Below, one piece after another: positions 62,050-64,000 of a stretch of 64,000 bases of DNA. Origin of the DNA: Colletes latitarsis. Taxonomy: Eukaryota > Arthropoda > Insecta > Hymenoptera > Colletidae. The notes below the pieces were generated by a model. The model did no database searches, had not been told where the DNA came from, and saw only the letters and a program-made list of their open reading frames with translations. The stretch covers positions 26,182,001-26,246,000 of the forward strand of contig NW_027488366.1 in assembly GCF_051014445.1 (NCBI RefSeq), given 5' to 3'. Both the position numbers and the translations under genes were made by a program. Positions within the stretch are counted from its first letter, which is position 1. Every line of letters starts with the position of its first letter.

Positions 62050-64000
62050 CTGTTCAACAAGAATGTGAAAAACGCGAAAGTATGAGCCTGATGAGGGCAA
62101 ATCCCACACCTATCCGAGACCTAACTTGCGTTATCCAGTAAAATATTGATCGAACCCAGGTTTACTTGACTGTTTCAGTGTGGTACCACATTACTACGTG
62201 ATCCAATCCAGAAATAGCCCAGGATCTATCCATGAAGTATGAGAAATATGCGAAAGTATGAGCCTGATGAGGGCAAATTCTAGACCTAACCCAGACCTAA
62301 CATTCGTTATCCTCAAAAATATTTATCAAGCCCAGGTTTAATCTAATGTTTCAGTGTTGTGCCACATTACTACGAGATCCAAACCAGAAAAAACCCAGGA
62401 TCCGTTCAACAAGTATGTGAAGAATGCGGAAGTATGAGTCTGGTGAGGGCAAATCCCACACCTATCCGAGACCTAACTTGCGTTATCCAGTAAAATATTG
62501 ATCGAAACCAGGTTTAATTGACTGTTTCAGTGTGGTACCACATTACTACGTGATCCAATCCAGTAATAGCTCAGGATCTAGCCATGAAGTATGAGAAATA
62601 TGCGAAAGTATGAGCCTGATGAGGGCAAATCCTAGACCTAACCCAGACCTAACATGCGTTATCCTCTAAAATATTTTTCAGGACCAGGTTTAATTGAATG
62701 TTTCAGTGTGGTACCACATTACTACGTGAACCAAACCAGAAAAAACCCAGGATCCGTTCAACAAGTATGTGAAGAATGCGAAAGTATGAGCCTGATGAGG
62801 GCAAATCCCAGAACTATCCGAGACCTAACTTGCGTTATCCAGTAAAATATTGATCGAAACCAGGTTTAATTGACTGTTTCAGTGTGGTACCACGTTACTA
62901 CGTGATCCAATCCAGTAATAGTTCAGGATCTAGCCATGAAGTATGAGAAATATGCGTAAGTATGAGCCTGATGAGGGCAAATCCTAGACCTAAACCAGAC
63001 CTAACATGCGTTATCCTCTAAAATATTTATCAAGCCCAGGTTTAATTTAATGTTTCAGTGTGGTGCCACATTACAACGAGATCCAAACCAGAAAAAACCC
63101 AGGATCCGTTCAACAAGTATGTGAAGAATGCGGAAGTATGAGTCCGGTGAGTGAAAATCCCAGGCCTAACCTAGACCTAACATGCGTTATCCTCTGAAAT
63201 ATTGATCGAAACCAGGTTGAATGGACTGTTTCAGTGTGGTACCGCTCTACTACGTGATCCAAACCAGAAAAAACCCAGGATCTGTTCAACAAGTATGTGA
63301 AAAACGCGAATGTATGAGCCTGATGAGGGCGAATCCCGGAACTATCCGAGACCTAACTTGCGTTATCCAGTAAAACATTGATCGAAACCAGGTTTAATTG
63401 ACTGTTTCAGTGTGGTACCACATTACTACGTGATCCAATCCAGTAATAGCTCAGGATCTAGCCATGAAGTATGAGAAATATGCGAAAGTATGAGCCTGAT
63501 GAGGGCAAATCCGAGACCTAACCCAGACCTAACATGCGTTATCCTCTAAAATATTTATCAAGACCAGGTTTAATTGAATGTTTCAGTGTGGTACCACATT
63601 ACTACGTGATCCAAACCAGAAAAACCCCAGGATCTGTTCAACAAGTATGTGAAAAACGCGAAAGTACGAGCCTGATGAGGGCAAATCCCAGACCTATCCC
63701 AGACATAACTTGCGTTATCCTCTAAAATATTTATCAAGACCAGGATTAATTGACTGTTTCAGTGTGGCATCACATTACTACGTGATCCAGACCAGTGGTA
63801 GGCCAGGATCTGGCCAACAAGAATGAGAAATATGCGAAAGTATGAGCCTAAAGAGAGCAAATCCCAGACCTAACCTAGACCTAACATGCGTTATCCTCAA
63901 AAATATTGATCGAAACCAGGCTTATTCGACTGTTTCAGTGTGGTACCACATTACTACGTTATCCAAACCAGAAAAAGCCCAGAATCTTGCCATCAAGTAT
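62050..64000 (+). repeat. short-period (2- and 3-monomer) higher-order repeat and divergent monomers
   Basis: TATCCGAGACC with TTATCCAGTAAAA occurs at 62112, 62464, 62816 and 63344, spaced by 352, 352 and 528 bp. AATCCAGTAATAG(C/T)TCAGG follows in several of these. Monomers near 63760-63830 are unusual (GACCAGTGGTAGGCCAGG). Confidence 0.8.

Larger units (their letters stand above)
9267..64000 (+). repeat. 176-bp satellite array, right segment
   Basis: About 311 further monomers of the same 176-bp satellite, in phase with the left segment once the retroelement is removed. No non-satellite stretch of any size is visible. Four monomer subtypes can be told apart by the segment after CCCAGGATC: type A (CTAGCCATGAAGTATGAG), type B (AGTTCAACAAGTATGTGAAA, then ACGCG), type C (CGTTCAACAAGTATGTGAAG, then AATGCG and GAGTGAAAATCC), and type D (CCCTCGATCAGG, then CATGTATGTTAAAACTGCG). 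Type A also has CAATCCAG where the others have CAAACCAG. The order of subtypes defines the higher-order repeats listed separately. Confidence 0.97.

Noticed and set aside
1..64000. CRISPR array
   Set aside because: Repeats are contiguous 176-bp monomers with no unique spacers, and the host is eukaryotic.
1..64000. CENP-B box in the satellite monomer
   Set aside because: I looked for the TTCG....A..CGGG pattern; the nearest stretches, around TTGATCGAAACCAGG, do not fit.

Overview
The window is almost entirely satellite DNA with one young retrotransposon insertion. About 350 head-to-tail copies of a 176-bp monomer (roughly 40% GC by eye) run in one orientation from base 1 to base 64000. They are broken only by a 2.0-kb GC-rich non-LTR (LINE) retrotransposon fragment at 7253-9266. 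I see no cellular protein gene, tRNA or rRNA. The many 60-90 codon reading frames in the satellite are by-products of the repeat. The chromosome is eukaryotic. The retroelement's reverse transcriptase (RT) and terminal CCHC knuckle resemble R1-clade elements of insects, and I recall similar proteins mainly from ants and other Hymenoptera. An insect, possibly hymenopteran, source is therefore likely but unproven. The setting fits a (peri)centromeric or other heterochromatic block.

Layout. (1) 1-7252: 176-bp array of an 'outer' type; its first 1.5 kb is nearly the same as 57125-58665. (2) 7253-9266: 5'-truncated LINE with an intact RT-to-stop reading frame, a 3'UTR, a poly(A) tail and a perfect 17-bp target-site duplication. 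(3) 9267-~10700: more monomers. (4) ~10700-38900: 'central' array made of about four successive, rearranged copies of a long higher-order repeat (HOR) of about 6.2-7.9 kb. (5) 39001-44632: two tandem copies of a 2816-bp (16-monomer) HOR. (6) ~44600-46085: transition; part of it matches 2.7-3.6 kb. (7) 46085-~61600: nested HOR system of 1937 bp (11-mer) and 2289 bp (13-mer) blocks that combine into a 4226-bp (24-mer) unit. (8) ~62000-64000: short 2- and 3-monomer periodicity, with more divergent monomers near the end.

The most unusual feature is inside the retroelement. Both its coding part and its 3'UTR are a nearly continuous chain of local inverted repeats. I checked about twenty base by base; stems run from 8 to 19 bp, many perfect or broken only by G.U pairs. 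The hairpins include one whose apical loop is the YADD catalytic motif and one whose loop contains the stop codon. I know of no described LINE whose coding sequence is this thoroughly palindromic, and I consider it the best lead in the window.
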